A stretch of DNA of 64,000 nucleotides, taken from Ulva prolifera (taxonomy: Eukaryota; Chlorophyta; Ulvophyceae; Ulvales; Ulvaceae). Position numbers and translations under genes: made by a program. Positions within the stretch are counted from its first letter, which is position 1; the number at the start of each line of letters is the position of its first letter. This document shows positions 39,501 to 50,624 of this stretch, piece after piece. The notes beneath the pieces were generated by a model. It had not been told where the DNA came from, did not search any database, and saw only the letters and a program-made list of their open reading frames with translations. The stretch lies in assembly GCA_023078555.1 (NCBI GenBank), contig CM041198.1, positions 5,470,354 to 5,534,353 on the forward strand, in the 5' to 3' direction.

Positions 39501-40540
39501 GACAAGTATAGGAATGCTCCTCCAGGGGTTGCAGATACAGCTGCAATGACTTCGGCAGGTATTGCTTCCGGGGTTGACATCAATGAACTTAAGGCCCAGA
39601 TGTATGCCCAGGCCATGGCTGCCGTCCGAGCGGAGATGCAGTCTCGTGCTGTTCCCTACTCTTTTGCAGCAACTGCAACTATAGACGGTTCAGCGATTCC
39701 TCCGACACTCGAGCAGAGTCTGCTGATTAGCAGTGTCGGGTCTGTACACACACCGGGCACTCAGACTGTGGCTGCTTATCAACCTCCTCCTCAGAGTGTG
39801 GCTGGTGCACTACCATCTGCGCCACTGTTTCCGGATCCTGCCAGGCAAGAGCATGCTCCCCCACAGGTGCGTGCGATGCTGAACCCAGCAGCCAAGCGTG
39901 CCATGCAAGGAGAGAACAAATGGCGATGCAAAGCAGCTGCCAAGGCTCCACCTCACGCGGAAGCAGCGATCAGAGAGGTATGCCCTCTCTGACGCCTGTC
40001 CCATTGGCGATTCATGCGTGCCTGCAGGTTCCTGGTATATTCACTGCTATCGTGTCGTGTACACCGTGTTACAGTAGGCTTGTACTTCACACTAGAAGTC
40101 AGTACCGCGTCGCCCACATATCATGCTAGGAGCTCGAGCAGCAGCATTAATTCAATGTGTGTACATGTGAAGGTACAGGAGGCACCAGCAAGTGAGAATA
40201 ACTTACCATCAAGACCACCGGTCACAGGTAAGACGACCAGATCACAAAAGCGAGCGGCTTCAGCAGCTGGCATCAAGCAGACAGAGGCAATTGCAAAGGC
40301 ACAGAAGCAAACACTCTCAGCTAACACACTACGCCCGAGCAAAGGTGCGTTTCCTCGCCAATGCCGGATCATTGATATTCTTCCCTCCACTAGATGATGT
40401 GACATGACAATTTTGCCCAAATGCAAGATTCATATTAAATGATCTCATGTACGTACATGTATACAGGCAACCATACAAACGCAAATTATGGAGCAAGCGG
40501 CGCAGATATGGACTTGCCTTGTGCAGCGGTATGTCACCCT
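36572..40540 (+). CDS. gene Y, unidentified multi-exon gene with a 24-C tract
   Basis: Exons 36572-36997, 37223-37360, 37471 to about 37680, about 37740-38093, 38262 to about 38680, about 38900-39990, about 40170-40343 and about 40470-40530. Joints after the first, second and 38093 are phase 0 with GT-AG borders. The start is ATG 36572 in a gccATGG context; the frame also runs upstream to a GTG. Exon 1 is charged and helical (ESELGKAGQKEYMLEFEEGKK) with a basic tail. The middle has LYEFICGLCKTAPQ spliced to AVQWLTAEWIDDRADTMEQI. Later exons are acidic, then Pro/Ala/Gln-rich and low complexity. At 39323-39346 a 24-C run encodes polyproline, and downstream coding continues in a different frame. 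No family recognised. It might be the second gene of a transposon together with gene Z, but only proximity suggests it. Confidence 0.5.
39323..39353 (+). repeat. 24-C homopolymer within gene Y, at a frame change
   Basis: 24 C (39323-39346), one T, then 6 C. The upstream coding frame (38894 onward) terminates at 39377-39379 if read straight through. The downstream long frame (about 39348-39992) is shifted by one base and open from the tract on. A change of run length by one or two bases would join the two into one polyproline-linked reading frame. Confidence 0.75.
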
Positions 40541-41847
40541 TCACTCACAGTAGAGTTCATGTGAGCTTTCCTGGCGAATGTCGTTTGACTGTGCACGCCT
40601 GTCCACGTGGCGCTCGCCACCTGAAGGCCACTTGCAACGAGTGACTGTAAGTCTGATTATGAGTGCTTGTCACTATGCGGCAGCCGAGCTGAGCCTTGAT
40701 TCACACTTGCTAACTGATGAGGAATCTCATGCAGAGAATTGCCAGGCGGGGTAGAGGCAAGAAATAAGTGGCTGGCAGGGTGAAGATCATATAGTCTGAC
40801 ATTGAAGGATGTCAACATGTTCCAACCTTACCCGTGGTCGCTCCTGCACAGCCTGGCAGCCTGCCAAGGCAGTGCAATCCAGGTTGGTGGCGTGTAGTGG
40901 CGTGCATGTTTATCAGTGCCATGTGACTAAATTTTCGGCTAGCTGGAGCCACTTGCAGCCACATAGTGAACAAGTTGTAAACAACTGGAAGCATATATGC
41001 AAGCTGCAATGGTGTGCGTGGCCTGCATTGCGGTGTAGCATCGTTTCCTAGCAATGGCAGTCCATACGATTTGTGCCCCTAGGAATGCATGCCAAACCTC
41101 ACCTGTTGCAGTTAGGGCAGTTTCTGCCCCTAATGTCCACAAAACCGCCACTTGGGCAAGGGCAGTTTGTACCCCTTGACCATCAGGGGCAGACTTAGAC
41201 ATCTGTAGGTGGCGATTTACGTGTGCACGCGACCTCGTGTAGGAACCTGTTCACGAGTATACGCAAGTCGAATCAAAGCGGCCAATCACAAATAGACAAT
41301 AGAGCAATGCATCTGTCATCTACCGTCTTGGAATGGGCACTACAGTCTTTGATGCGGGGAGCTGCCAATATCCTACACAGCATGCACTCGCCACACTATC
41401 GGGCATCATCTGCCAGGCGTGCGAACTCGCTACAGTTGCGCTCCATCTACGTGTCAATTCTTGATTGCTAGTCTCCTTAAGTCCGTGATGTAGTGTGGCG
41501 GCAACGCATGTGCAACGGACGTTGCCCGTGTTTGCCCCATACAGTTGTGCGGCGTTTGGGGCGGTTTACTACTGCTGCACTGCAACAAGTCCCGGCGACC
41601 CAAACACTTACAAAACCACTTAAATGTCTTCTATGTGCTTATTTGCATCAACACGAGCCAAACCTACACAGCATCCGGCTAGTTGTGTTCACGTACAGCA
41701 TTTGCCCTTGGCATGTATTGGCCCCAATACATGGCCTAATGTGCCCCAAGTGCTACGCCCAACGGCACAGATCTGCCCCAAGCGTTTTCCATAAACCTCC
41801 CCAGACGCAGTCTTGGGGTAGTCAACTTTCTTGTAGTGCTGGCAGAT

Positions 41848-41902
41848 TGATTCGGATGAGATTCGGTTTTGGTGTTTGTCTTCTCCTGTTCACTCTTTTG
41901 TA
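41848..41902 (+). mobile_element. 3' end remnant of second retrotransposon family
   Basis: gattcggatgagattcggtt followed by a T/C-rich stretch ending cactcttttgtaa matches the tagged insertion at 57711-57782 almost base for base. No target-site duplication was found here, so its 5' limit is unknown. The internal part of this family is not present in the window, so the coding element may be elsewhere or the sequence may be a SINE. Confidence 0.55.
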
Positions 41903-42898
41903 AAAAAGACCTTGCAGATGTGCGTACATGCCAGTGGGTGTCAAACCTGGCAATCCAGTGGACCCACACCCGCACATGAACGTGTACACGTTGGGCGCTG
42001 TTGCGATGATGTGCGGCCTCTGGGCCGCTCTGGCATTGGCTGGCCCGGCTCCGGACGCGGGAGACCCCCCATGTGCGCCTGAGTGCTGCCATCAGCCCCG
42101 CAAAAGACAGCAACAGGCCAACAGCAACACGGCAATCGTCTCAGATATCCCCCCCCCCCCCCCCAGGTACCTCTCGACCTTGACGGACTGCTCCCATTGC
42201 TGACAGGAAAACTTTGAACTTGAAGCTTGAAGCCTCACTAGCGCCAGCAGCGCAGCAGGTACCACTGCCACGCCCGCTTGGGGCAACAAAAACTCCTGGC
42301 CGCCGCTACTAGTAGGGTCTAGTAAAACAATGTTGCTGCCATGACCAGCCTCCTACGTAGGACATCCTACGTATACAGACCTGCACCATCAGCGTGTGGA
42401 GCTTGAGGTGCCGGCCACGCTGCGCGGGCCGAGCCTCCCGTAGCACATGGCGGTCAGAAACATGCTGGTAGCCCCATGGGGCGTTCTGGGTGAATGTCGC
42501 TCCAAGTAATGACCCAGGTGGACAGACGCGACGCAAACAACGCATCAGCACGTACCACATGCATATGTATGCGCATGTACGTAAGGGAGGGCGACGCCTA
42601 TAGCCAGGCATGCGCAGGGGCAGTGTACAGGGGGAGAAGCGAATGGCTTAGTGAAATAGAGTATGTTATAAGTGTCATGTTCCTTGTATAAAAAATGTAG
42701 ATGGTGCGCTTTGTGGGCCGGCGTGGTGTGTTCTGCGCCCCGGAGCAATCTAGTCAAGCAGCCTATGTCTGGTATCACAACCGGTCGTTACAGATATTGG
42801 ATCGCTGAAATCAACATCGACGCTGCCGTGATAGGCACAAGTATACGACCGTTAGCGGCCGCAAGCGGAAAGCTCCGCCCATCATTGAAGTTGCTGCT

Positions 42899-42936
<38 letters not shown>
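42899..42936. repeat. 38-G homopolymer
   Basis: Uninterrupted 38-G run, the longest in the window. It is slippage-prone and could form G-quadruplexes; the assembled length should not be trusted. No gene is associated. Confidence 0.85.
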
Positions 42937-42940
<4 letters not shown>

Positions 42941-43011
42941 TGCGTGGTTGCCGTTTACTTCTGTGCATCGCGGTGTTGGTGAGAGCTCGCAAGCGCATCG
43001 GAGGCTCTAGA

Positions 43012-43031
43012 CCGGGACAAGCTTGTCCCGG
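43012..43031. repeat. 20-bp perfect palindrome
   Basis: Exact inverted repeat with no spacer, centred on an AAGCTT (HindIII) site, with arms ccgggacaag/cttgtcccgg, 76 bp after the 38-G run. It could be a terminator-like or element-edge hairpin. Nothing supports a specific role. Confidence 0.5.
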
Positions 43032-43848
43032 GCTGGGCTGGCCGAAGCTGGGGTGGTGGGGGGTGCGGATGTCGGCCGAGCGTCTTCTGTGGAAGTGACA
43101 TCAGCTGCATGGGTAGCTAGAGAGTTGGCCTGGGCAGTGTGACGGAGAATGTGTGCGAGCGAGGGAGGTCGGGTCGGGCGGACGGGCGGGGATACTCATC
43201 AGGAGGGCGGCTGGGGGCATGCTTTGGGGTGCATTTTGAACAAGACCTGAGGAAGCCGTGTTCGAGCAGGTCAGCACTGATCACAGCATCACCATGCATG
43301 GCTGCAATGACGTCATCAACCCGCACGGGCGCCTGACAGCGCACATCCACGCGCACAACCGTACGGTTGTGCCGCCGGCGCCCAGGCGTCGGCATTGCCA
43401 TGGCGCCAGGGACTGAAGAAAATCACACGCGTAGGTGATGTGGGGCGCCCGAAGGTTCACACCATCACCAAAGCTCTTTGAAGGCACTAGTGCACTGGAA
43501 GGTTTGACAAACTAGCCGTTCGGCTCACTCTTTGTGTTCGGATGCAAGCGCGAGTGGAAGCGTCATACGGGCGCCCGAAATGTCAAGTATGTGTGCGGAG
43601 TCCTTAGGACATGACGCCTGAGATCTGGGATCACACCTGCATGGTCTGTATCTGGGTCAGATACTTGAACCATGACCTTGTTCGACCTATGCAGGGCGCT
43701 GGAATTTGTCTTCTCACTCGCGGGCTGGTGAATGCCACGTGTCATCCCATGCGTGCATCCGCATGTGCACACGCCTTGGGCGCTACGAGGCACTTTCACA
43801 ACACCTTGGCACACCCAGGTGAGGCAATGTGACCGTAGTCACTGTGTC

Positions 43849-46800
43849 TGCGGGACCGGGGCACAGCCGGCGACGAGGCAGCTGGTGCCTGGACCGACTG
43901 CTGCGGCGCTTTGCGGCACCGCCTGCGCAGTGTGGGGGACGGCCGCACCGGCGGGAGCGCCGGCGCCGGTCGCCGTTGTGGCGTCACAGGAGGACGTGAG
44001 GACGGCCGCGTGCGTGAGGGAAGAGGGTCCCCGGGCGCCATGGGAGGGAGTGGGCGCGACCGCGGCGGGGGCAGGGGAGGATGCTGGACGGTCGGCCGCG
44101 CGGGAGGGCGTCGCACTGTCGGGGTATGCTGGAGCAGCCTGCGGGATGGTGGAAGACGGGGAGCCCGGCCTGGGCGGCATGAGGAGGAGCAGGCGCGACC
44201 AAGGCCAGGTTGGGTGGAGGATTTAGTGGTGAGTGACGGGGAAGCTGCTGCTGTGTTGTCCGGGGCGCTGCGGGCGAGCCCAATGCCGGGGCCAGGGCCA
44301 CGGTGGAGCCTGCTCATGTGAGGCTCAACCTCTGATGCAATCCCGCCGCGTGCCATGATGCGGCGCCATGTCTCCATGACATGATTGTGTCGGTCAACGA
44401 CGGTACCCCACAGCGACTTGCAGATCAGTGAGTGCGTACCAGACGCATAACTGCGGCCACACGGGCATTCGGAGGATGGGTCGTCGTCGCCGCTGAGACG
44501 GGGCAGGATGACTTCACCGAGCCGGAGCCATGCGTCCACACCAAACTCCAGGTCGGACAGGCCCGTCACTGGACCCGGGAGTGCCATGAGCCAAGCTGAT
44601 GCCATGGCCCCCATGCAGCTACGTAATCTGGCTGCCACCACCTGGTTGTCATCAATGAACTGGGACGATCGGCCGCTGCCTGCCATGAAGAGCGCAGCGA
44701 ACATGGCGGCCTTGCGCTTATCAGCCTCAGCGCGCGATATCGCCTGCTGCAGCTGCGTCAGGCGCAGCTTCGCTGAGGTGTCCAGCGCACATGCTGCGGC
44801 GTCAACGGGGCCGGCGCCGAGCTCGGCGATTGCGTGACCCACGTCGCAGGCAACCGGTCAAGCACACCCTGCATTTCCACGGATGCGCTTCTGCGGAACG
44901 GCTGGCCACGCTCAACACCGTCGGCCAGCGCACACTGCGCCAGCGCAGCTGATGAAAGGCGTGCCGCATCCGCCACATCCGCGGTTTAGTGCCGGAGCCG
45001 CAGGCCGCCGTGGCGGTGAGGTCAGCCACATCCATGGTGTTGCACAGGGCACGCAGCGTGGCTTCCTCGACGGCCGGCAGAAAGTCCCGGAGCGAACCCC
45101 AGCTCGTGTTGCGGAGGAGGTGTGCCTCCCTGTGCTGGAGGCAGTAGTACAGGACCGCCCACTTCGTTTGGCCGGCAATGGCAGTGCGATCAGCTTGTCG
45201 ATGAGCGCCGTTGTGTGCCGGCAGCGCTGCTTCACGTGGGCTTCGATGAAGGCGTCGGTGCCAAGCAGCGTGCCGCAGACCAGAATCCCATCCTCGGCGA
45301 CTGTAGCCTGTAACTGCGCTGCCACACAGTGCGCTTTCTCCGGATTGGTGCAGTACACGACGGTTTTCGCGCGGTTGCATGGATGGCGCGTGAGGATCGC
45401 GTTCGCAGCAGTCACCACACTGTCCGCATCGCCCTGCACGTACGTATCATCATGGCAAGATGCAAGAAGGGCGGTGGGGGCGAGCTGCTGCGCCTCTTTC
45501 GGCTCTCCCTAGGGTGGGGAGGTAGGCGAGCGCGAACAAGAGCGGCCCCGGGGGGGTCGCCCTGTCGCACGCCTGTCTTGCTTCGCAGCTCCACACAGGT
45601 GCCATCTGGGTGGCGGGAGAGGAGCGCGCTGGTCTGCCCATACACTGCGGCACTGTTCGGAAGTATGGGAGAATCTCCGGGAGTGATGCGGCGAGCTGCT
45701 CCTCCATTGCCTCCCGGGACATCACATTGAAGGCATTCTGTAGGTCCGTGGAAACCGTGACGGTGTCTGGATTCGCGAAATCCGGCCTCAGGGCATGGCC
45801 CGGGATCTCGGTTCCCCCCTGTATGGCCACACCGATCTGCAGCGGGGCGAGGAGGGCATGCTGCACCGACGTCTGGGACGCACGCCAGTGCATAGATGCT
45901 TGCCAGCCGCACAAACGCTTCACCGATCACGGTGGGCCTCGCCCCTCCTGCTGGCTTCTCGAGCGTGACAAGGCGGGATGCCCGGAGGTGCTCCAAGTGT
46001 GGCAGCCTTCCCGCCAGCATGAGATTGATGCACTTCCGCAAGATCTCACCAGTGCGTTCGTCGTACAGGCAATGCGCGCGCGGATGCGCTCACTCGTACG
46101 TTCATCCGCTGGGGCCTCCTGCGCATGCGGTGCCCCTCTTCAGGGAGTGCAAGATGGCCTCGAACTATCCGCGGCGCCGATCTGGGCTGGTGCAGTCCCC
46201 TCGACGGAGGGCTGCTAGGGGCGGCCTGCTAGTGGCGGGACGCGTGGGTGAAGCCCCTCGAGCTCAAGGACGGTAGCCTCATCAATCTTCATCATCTTGA
46301 GGGCGTCAAGGCTGCGTGCGCCCTTGCCCACGTTGCCGAGGCGGCAGCTACCGTCTATCTGGGCCGCCATGGCAGCGTCCTGAACGACCTGCATGGGGGT
46401 GTGGCCCAGGTCCAGGTCCGTTGCCGCCCCCATTGCCCGGCGCGTGCGTGTTTTCAGCTCGCGCACACGCGCGATGATCCTGCAACTGCGGCCTTCGCTA
46501 GCTCTGTCATCTGCGAGGACATCGACCGGCAGATCGATGAGGCGGCCCACGGCCTTGACGATGGTGGGAGGGTTGTCTCGTTCGGCCGCATCCATGATTG
46601 CTGCACCCGCATCAGCCACGGCCCCTGCCCAGGCCTCCCTGCCATGGAAGGCGACATTCTGGTGGGTGCGGGGAACCGGGCCCGTGGACTGCGGAGACGG
46701 TGCTGATGGGTGTGCGGGGGCCACGGGCGGCTCAGGGTCGCGGCCGACACAACTGTGCTCTCCGATCGCGATGTCCCGCATGTGCGAATCTCGAGCCAGC

Positions 46801-47760
46801 TCGCCATGGATCTCGGCGCGCGAGACATCTGGGGCGATGCCTCCAGGGTCTGGCGGGCGTGCCTGCGCCGCTGTCTGCGCCGAGTGACTCCCGTCATGTG
46901 GGCTGCCTGTTTCGGGGACCGCTGTCGGGGCTGTTCCTGCGTGCATGGACCCAGATAGCGTAGGGTCTGAGGGACCCGCCTGCAGCGGCGGCTCTCCCCT
47001 AATCGCATGTCTCAATGCATGGGAGATGGTTGCCTCAGGGGCAGGCTCAGGCGCCCCTCGCGTACCTTCCACCCCATGCAGTGGTGTTGTCTGGTGGGGG
47101 TGGGGAGCAGGCAGGGAGCTCGCCGCCGGCAGGTCGTCCTCATGCATTTCGACATTCGAGGGGATTGTGGGCGACGGGACGTCACCTGAGGGGATATGGC
47201 GGCCAGCCGGGCTGCCCGCGGTCCACTGGTACACATCGTTCGATGCCAGGACCATGTCGGAGCGGGCAGCCAGCTGTTGCAGCGGCCCAGCGGTGCCTCC
47301 GCTGCCGCTCGTACGCGTCGCCCCAGGGCGCAGCGTGTCGGGGTCCCGCACGTCCTGGCAAAGCTCGGTGCACCAAGGCGTCGTCCGCTTGCGGCGGCTC
47401 ATGGCGGCAGCGGTCCCCCCGCGCGTGCTGTGCAGCGATCGCAGCTGGTGAGGAGCTTGGTGCAGATTGCCCCTGCTGGGGAAGCAGCTGATCCCTGCTC
47501 ATGCCGCGCTGCTGCAGTTGCGGCTGCCGATCTTGGGGGCAGTTCGCTGCGTGCTTCATTAGGCCCCCACTGATGGTTGAGAACGGGAGTCTGCAGAATG
47601 GGCACGACTCCCAGCTGTGCACTGCAGGCCTGGCAGGGCCAGCTGATCCTTCAAGTACACATGGCCTGGATGCTGTCTACATTAGTGATCGGGCAGGCGC
47701 CCTTTCGAAAGAATTCTTGACCTGCTCCTCGCACACATGACATGGCAGCTCCTCTTCTGG
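43849..47760 (-). pseudogene. decayed R2-like non-LTR retrotransposon, endonuclease missing
   Basis: Reads from about 47760 down. The first zinc finger survives only in part (PCHVCEEQV, 47740-47720, then broken), and the second is intact (CPFCRLPFS, about 47600). A Pro/Ser linker runs through 47402-46215. Reverse-transcriptase blocks (TVSTDLQNAFNVMSREAM, GVRQGDP, SCHDDTYVQG) fall in different frames between 46041 and 45400, so there are several frameshifts. The thumb region (about 45380-44800) is also split. The segment 44842-43850 is open and has CPCGRS...THSLIC, RHNHVMETW and a Pro-rich linker. Similarity to the copy at 48283-49806 stops at PAVPRSRR (about 43849), so the restriction-like endonuclease and 3' UTR are gone. 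Target-primed insertion truncates 5' ends, so loss of the 3' end points to a later deletion or rearrangement. Confidence 0.75.
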
Positions 47761-48282
47761 TTCCTTCCGCCTGGCGCTGAGCCCGTTGAATACTCAGCAT
47801 TCCTGCATAAAGCTCCGTCGAGGCACATCGTCTGGGCAGGGCAGCAAACAATTGCAATCAGTTCGCCTACTGCATCCGTACCCACAGAAAGTATGGGCCA
47901 AGACCGAGTTCTTGACCCCGCTGTCGAGGACAAAATAAGACGTCAACTTATTTATTATACACTGTCGCAGGCACCAGAGGAGGCTGGGCCGGAAGGCGGA
48001 ACAGGACGCGGCTGCGCAGAGCGGAAGCACGTTGGCTGCTCTAGGCGCAGGACCCGGCGCTAAAGCCGCTGCGGCCCACTGCGATTATGCTTTACATAAA
48101 TCAATTTCTAAGTTATCGTTCTGGGACCTCCTGGAGCCGGAACCTCAACGCACGGCGAGCAGAGCGAGCCTCACATTCAGAACAAAGAAAGAAGGTCACT
48201 CGGCAGACGGGGGTGTGTGTATTGGGGGCCCCGGGTGGCCCGGGTGAGGGTGCGTGGGTGTGATGTGGGGGGGTGTTACAAG
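47761..48282. other. non-repetitive spacer between two retrotransposon copies
   Basis: Sits between the 5' side of the decayed copy and the 3' end of the next fragment. It contains an AT-rich patch (47935-47970). It is either residual 5' UTR of the decayed copy or host sequence. No gene is apparent. Confidence 0.35.
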
Positions 48283-49806
48283 GACAAAGGCAGCAAGGCG
48301 GGCAGCACCGCGAAAGTGGCAAGCAGCCAAAGCAAACACCAAGACACCCACGCACATCTCACCCATCACCGTCGCAGCAAGCGACACAGATCCGCAGACC
48401 GCCAAGCACACACCCACACACCAGCACACACACGCACAGACCCCACGGCCCACACACATCAACACAACCGCCAACAACAGCACACACACACACGCACAGA
48501 CCCCACAGCCCACACACATCAACACAACCGCCAACACCACAACGCCTGCCGCCGTACGACAGGGCCGCGCCCAACACACTGCTGCCTGAGGCCGCCCATC
48601 ATGGCCGCCCGATCGCCGGGGGCCGCCGTAGCCCCACACCCCACCCCCACCCCCCGAGCCGCAGCACACCACGCCAGCCTGGCACACCGCCGAGCAGCCT
48701 CGCCGGCCCACGCCGCACCGCACCCAGGACAATGCATCACCCAAGCCGTCTCCGCAATCCCTGCACATGCCAACGAAGGCACCCCGCACGCCCATCGGAC
48801 CCGGCCCAGCTGGAGGCAGAGGCCATCGGTTGTAGGCGTCACGCGGGCGGGGCTCCCGAGGGGCACACCACCGCTCAGGTCGGATGGCCTGTAAGCGGCG
48901 AGAGGTTATCAGACGGGACTGTGAGTCCCGCCAAAACTGCCTTGCCCGTGTGACATGCCATCAGCGGAGCTGCGGCGCGTACCTGGCGCGCCACTGCACG
49001 ACAGAGTGTCGTTGAGAGATCGCGCATTGCGTTCTCCAGGAATCGCCGCCGAGAGGCCGCGCCAGACCCTGCAGCCACATCAGCAAGCCTGTTGAGGAAT
49101 GCAAAGGCGGCCGGGCCTACACGGCCGTACGTCTCATGCGACAGCAGGACCAGCGTGAACGCGCCCGCGCCGGCCCGGCCGTACTTTTCGCGTTTGCGCC
49201 GGTCGGCGGCCTCTGCCGAGGCACCGTCGTGGAGCGCCGCGGCGCTGACGTTCGAGGAAGCCAGCGGGTGGGTGACGCACACGTCGCCGATGACCGGCGC
49301 GCCCGGGAAGAACGCGAGGATGTCGCCCCGCTGTGCGGGTCTGCGGGACCGGGGCACAGCCGGCGACGGGGCAGCTGGTGTCTGGACCGACTGCTGCGGC
49401 GCTTGCGGCACCGCCTCCGCAGTGTTGGGGGCGGCCGCCGCACCAGCGGGGGCGTCGGCGCCGGTCGTCGTTGTGGCAGCGCAAGAGGACGCGAGGACGG
49501 CCGCGTACGTGAGGGAAGAGGGTGCCTGGGCGCCATGGGAGAGATCGGGCGCGACCGCGGCGGGGGCGGGGGAGGTTGCGGGGTGGTCGGCCGCGGGGGA
49601 CGGCGTCGCGCTGTCGGGGCATGCTGGAGCAGGCTGCGGGATGGTGGGGGACAGGGTCTGGGCGCCATGAGGAGGAGCGGGCGCGACCGAGGCCTGGTTG
49701 GGTGAGGATTTGGTGGTGAGTGACGGGGAAGCTGCGTCCGTGCTGTCCGGGACGTTGCGGGCGATCCCAATGCCGGGGCCGAGGCCGCGGGGGAGCCTGC
49801 TCATGT
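48283..49806 (-). mobile_element. 5'-truncated R2-like copy carrying the restriction-like endonuclease and 3' UTR
   Basis: Coding runs on the minus strand from about 49806 to the stop at 48875-48877. It starts abruptly at RYMSRLPRGLGPG, so reverse transcriptase is absent. After a long Pro/Ala/Ser linker it shows GDILAFFPGAPVIGDVCVTH, then KREKYG and SHETYGRVGPAAFAFLNRL. This gives Asp (49322-49324), Asp (49283-49285) and Lys (about 49190), the spacing of a PD-(D/E)XK restriction-like endonuclease as in R2, NeSL and CRE-type elements. The 3' UTR of about 590 bp ends at ccttgtaacac (48283 side). No clear target duplication was found. The 5' end abuts a foldback sequence. Confidence 0.75.
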
Positions 49807-49810
49807 ATCT

Positions 49811-49986
49811 GCTGATCCTCTTGGGCCGAGCTCCCTGTAATATGTCTAGCATGCGGGCCACTGGCGGAGAGGCAGTGCAGGTGTTGCATGTGGGGTGCGG
49901 ACTCACACTGGGGAGAGACTGATGGATGGCACTGCCTCTCCGCCATGCTAGACATATTACAGGGAGCTCGGCCCAAGAGGAGCAGC
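49811..49986. repeat. foldback: about 60-bp inverted repeat around a 50-bp loop
   Basis: Left arm 49811-49878 and right arm 49929-49986 are reverse complements through ctcttgggccgagctccctg, tgtctagcatg and ggcggagaggcagtgc, apart from one substitution and an insertion of about ten bases in the left arm. It lies at the truncated 5' end of the R2-like fragment. Either the insertion landed beside a foldback element, or the inverted duplication arose during integration or repair. Confidence 0.75.
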
Positions 49987-50624
49987 AGATAGCACAGCCA
50001 GCCCCTGACCATAGCCCCCACGGAAAAAAATCCTAGCTGAGAGCAGCTGGTAGGTAGCCGGCGCTACAAACACAATGAGCAATGCACTGTGTGCTCAGGC
50101 CATGATTGACTTAAACATTTAGATGGACACAAATAGCAGGCTCCTGAGGATGCAATCTCGTGTCAGCTATCCAGGCATCATTAAGGAAAGTGTATCCTCT
50201 GTCTGGCCTTACAAACACTGCATGCACATGACAGATGCACACATTTCGTCCATTTGCTGGCATGCACTTCAAGTTGCCACACTACAAGACGTTCTCACAT
50301 TCACTCTAGAACCTAGACCCGATGCAAACAGCATCACACCCAAAGTGTCACAGCCTGGCCATGGCATATCGGCTGCATGATCTTCGGGTATCACATCCCC
50401 CACCACATCTGACTGCACAGCTCAGAACCCTTGGGAACTTCGTTGAACTGCAATCTATACATACCACAATTGTTTTGCAAAACAGGATTTCCCCACACTC
50501 TCAACCCCATTCCACAACAGGGCTCCATTCTGCCTGCAGCTGACGGAAGGGTCCTGACTAGGCCAGGCCTTGTCAGCAGCAATACAGGCTGTCAGGTGGA
50601 CCTCGCACCCGTGCAGATGGGGAC

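Larger units (their letters stand above)
40650..43848. other. no recognisable gene; remnants and homopolymers
   Basis: Contains a GGGGC/GCCCC-rich patch (41090-41780), a 16-C run (42149-42164), a second-family retrotransposon 3' end (41848-41902), a 38-G run (42899-42936) and a 20-bp palindrome (43012-43031). Reading frames are short or low in complexity. The region ends where the decayed R2-like copy begins at about 43849. Confidence 0.4.

Noticed and set aside
48217-48953. Long plus-strand frames rich in His, Thr and Pro
   Set aside because: They are the antisense of the CA-rich 3' UTR of the R2-like element.
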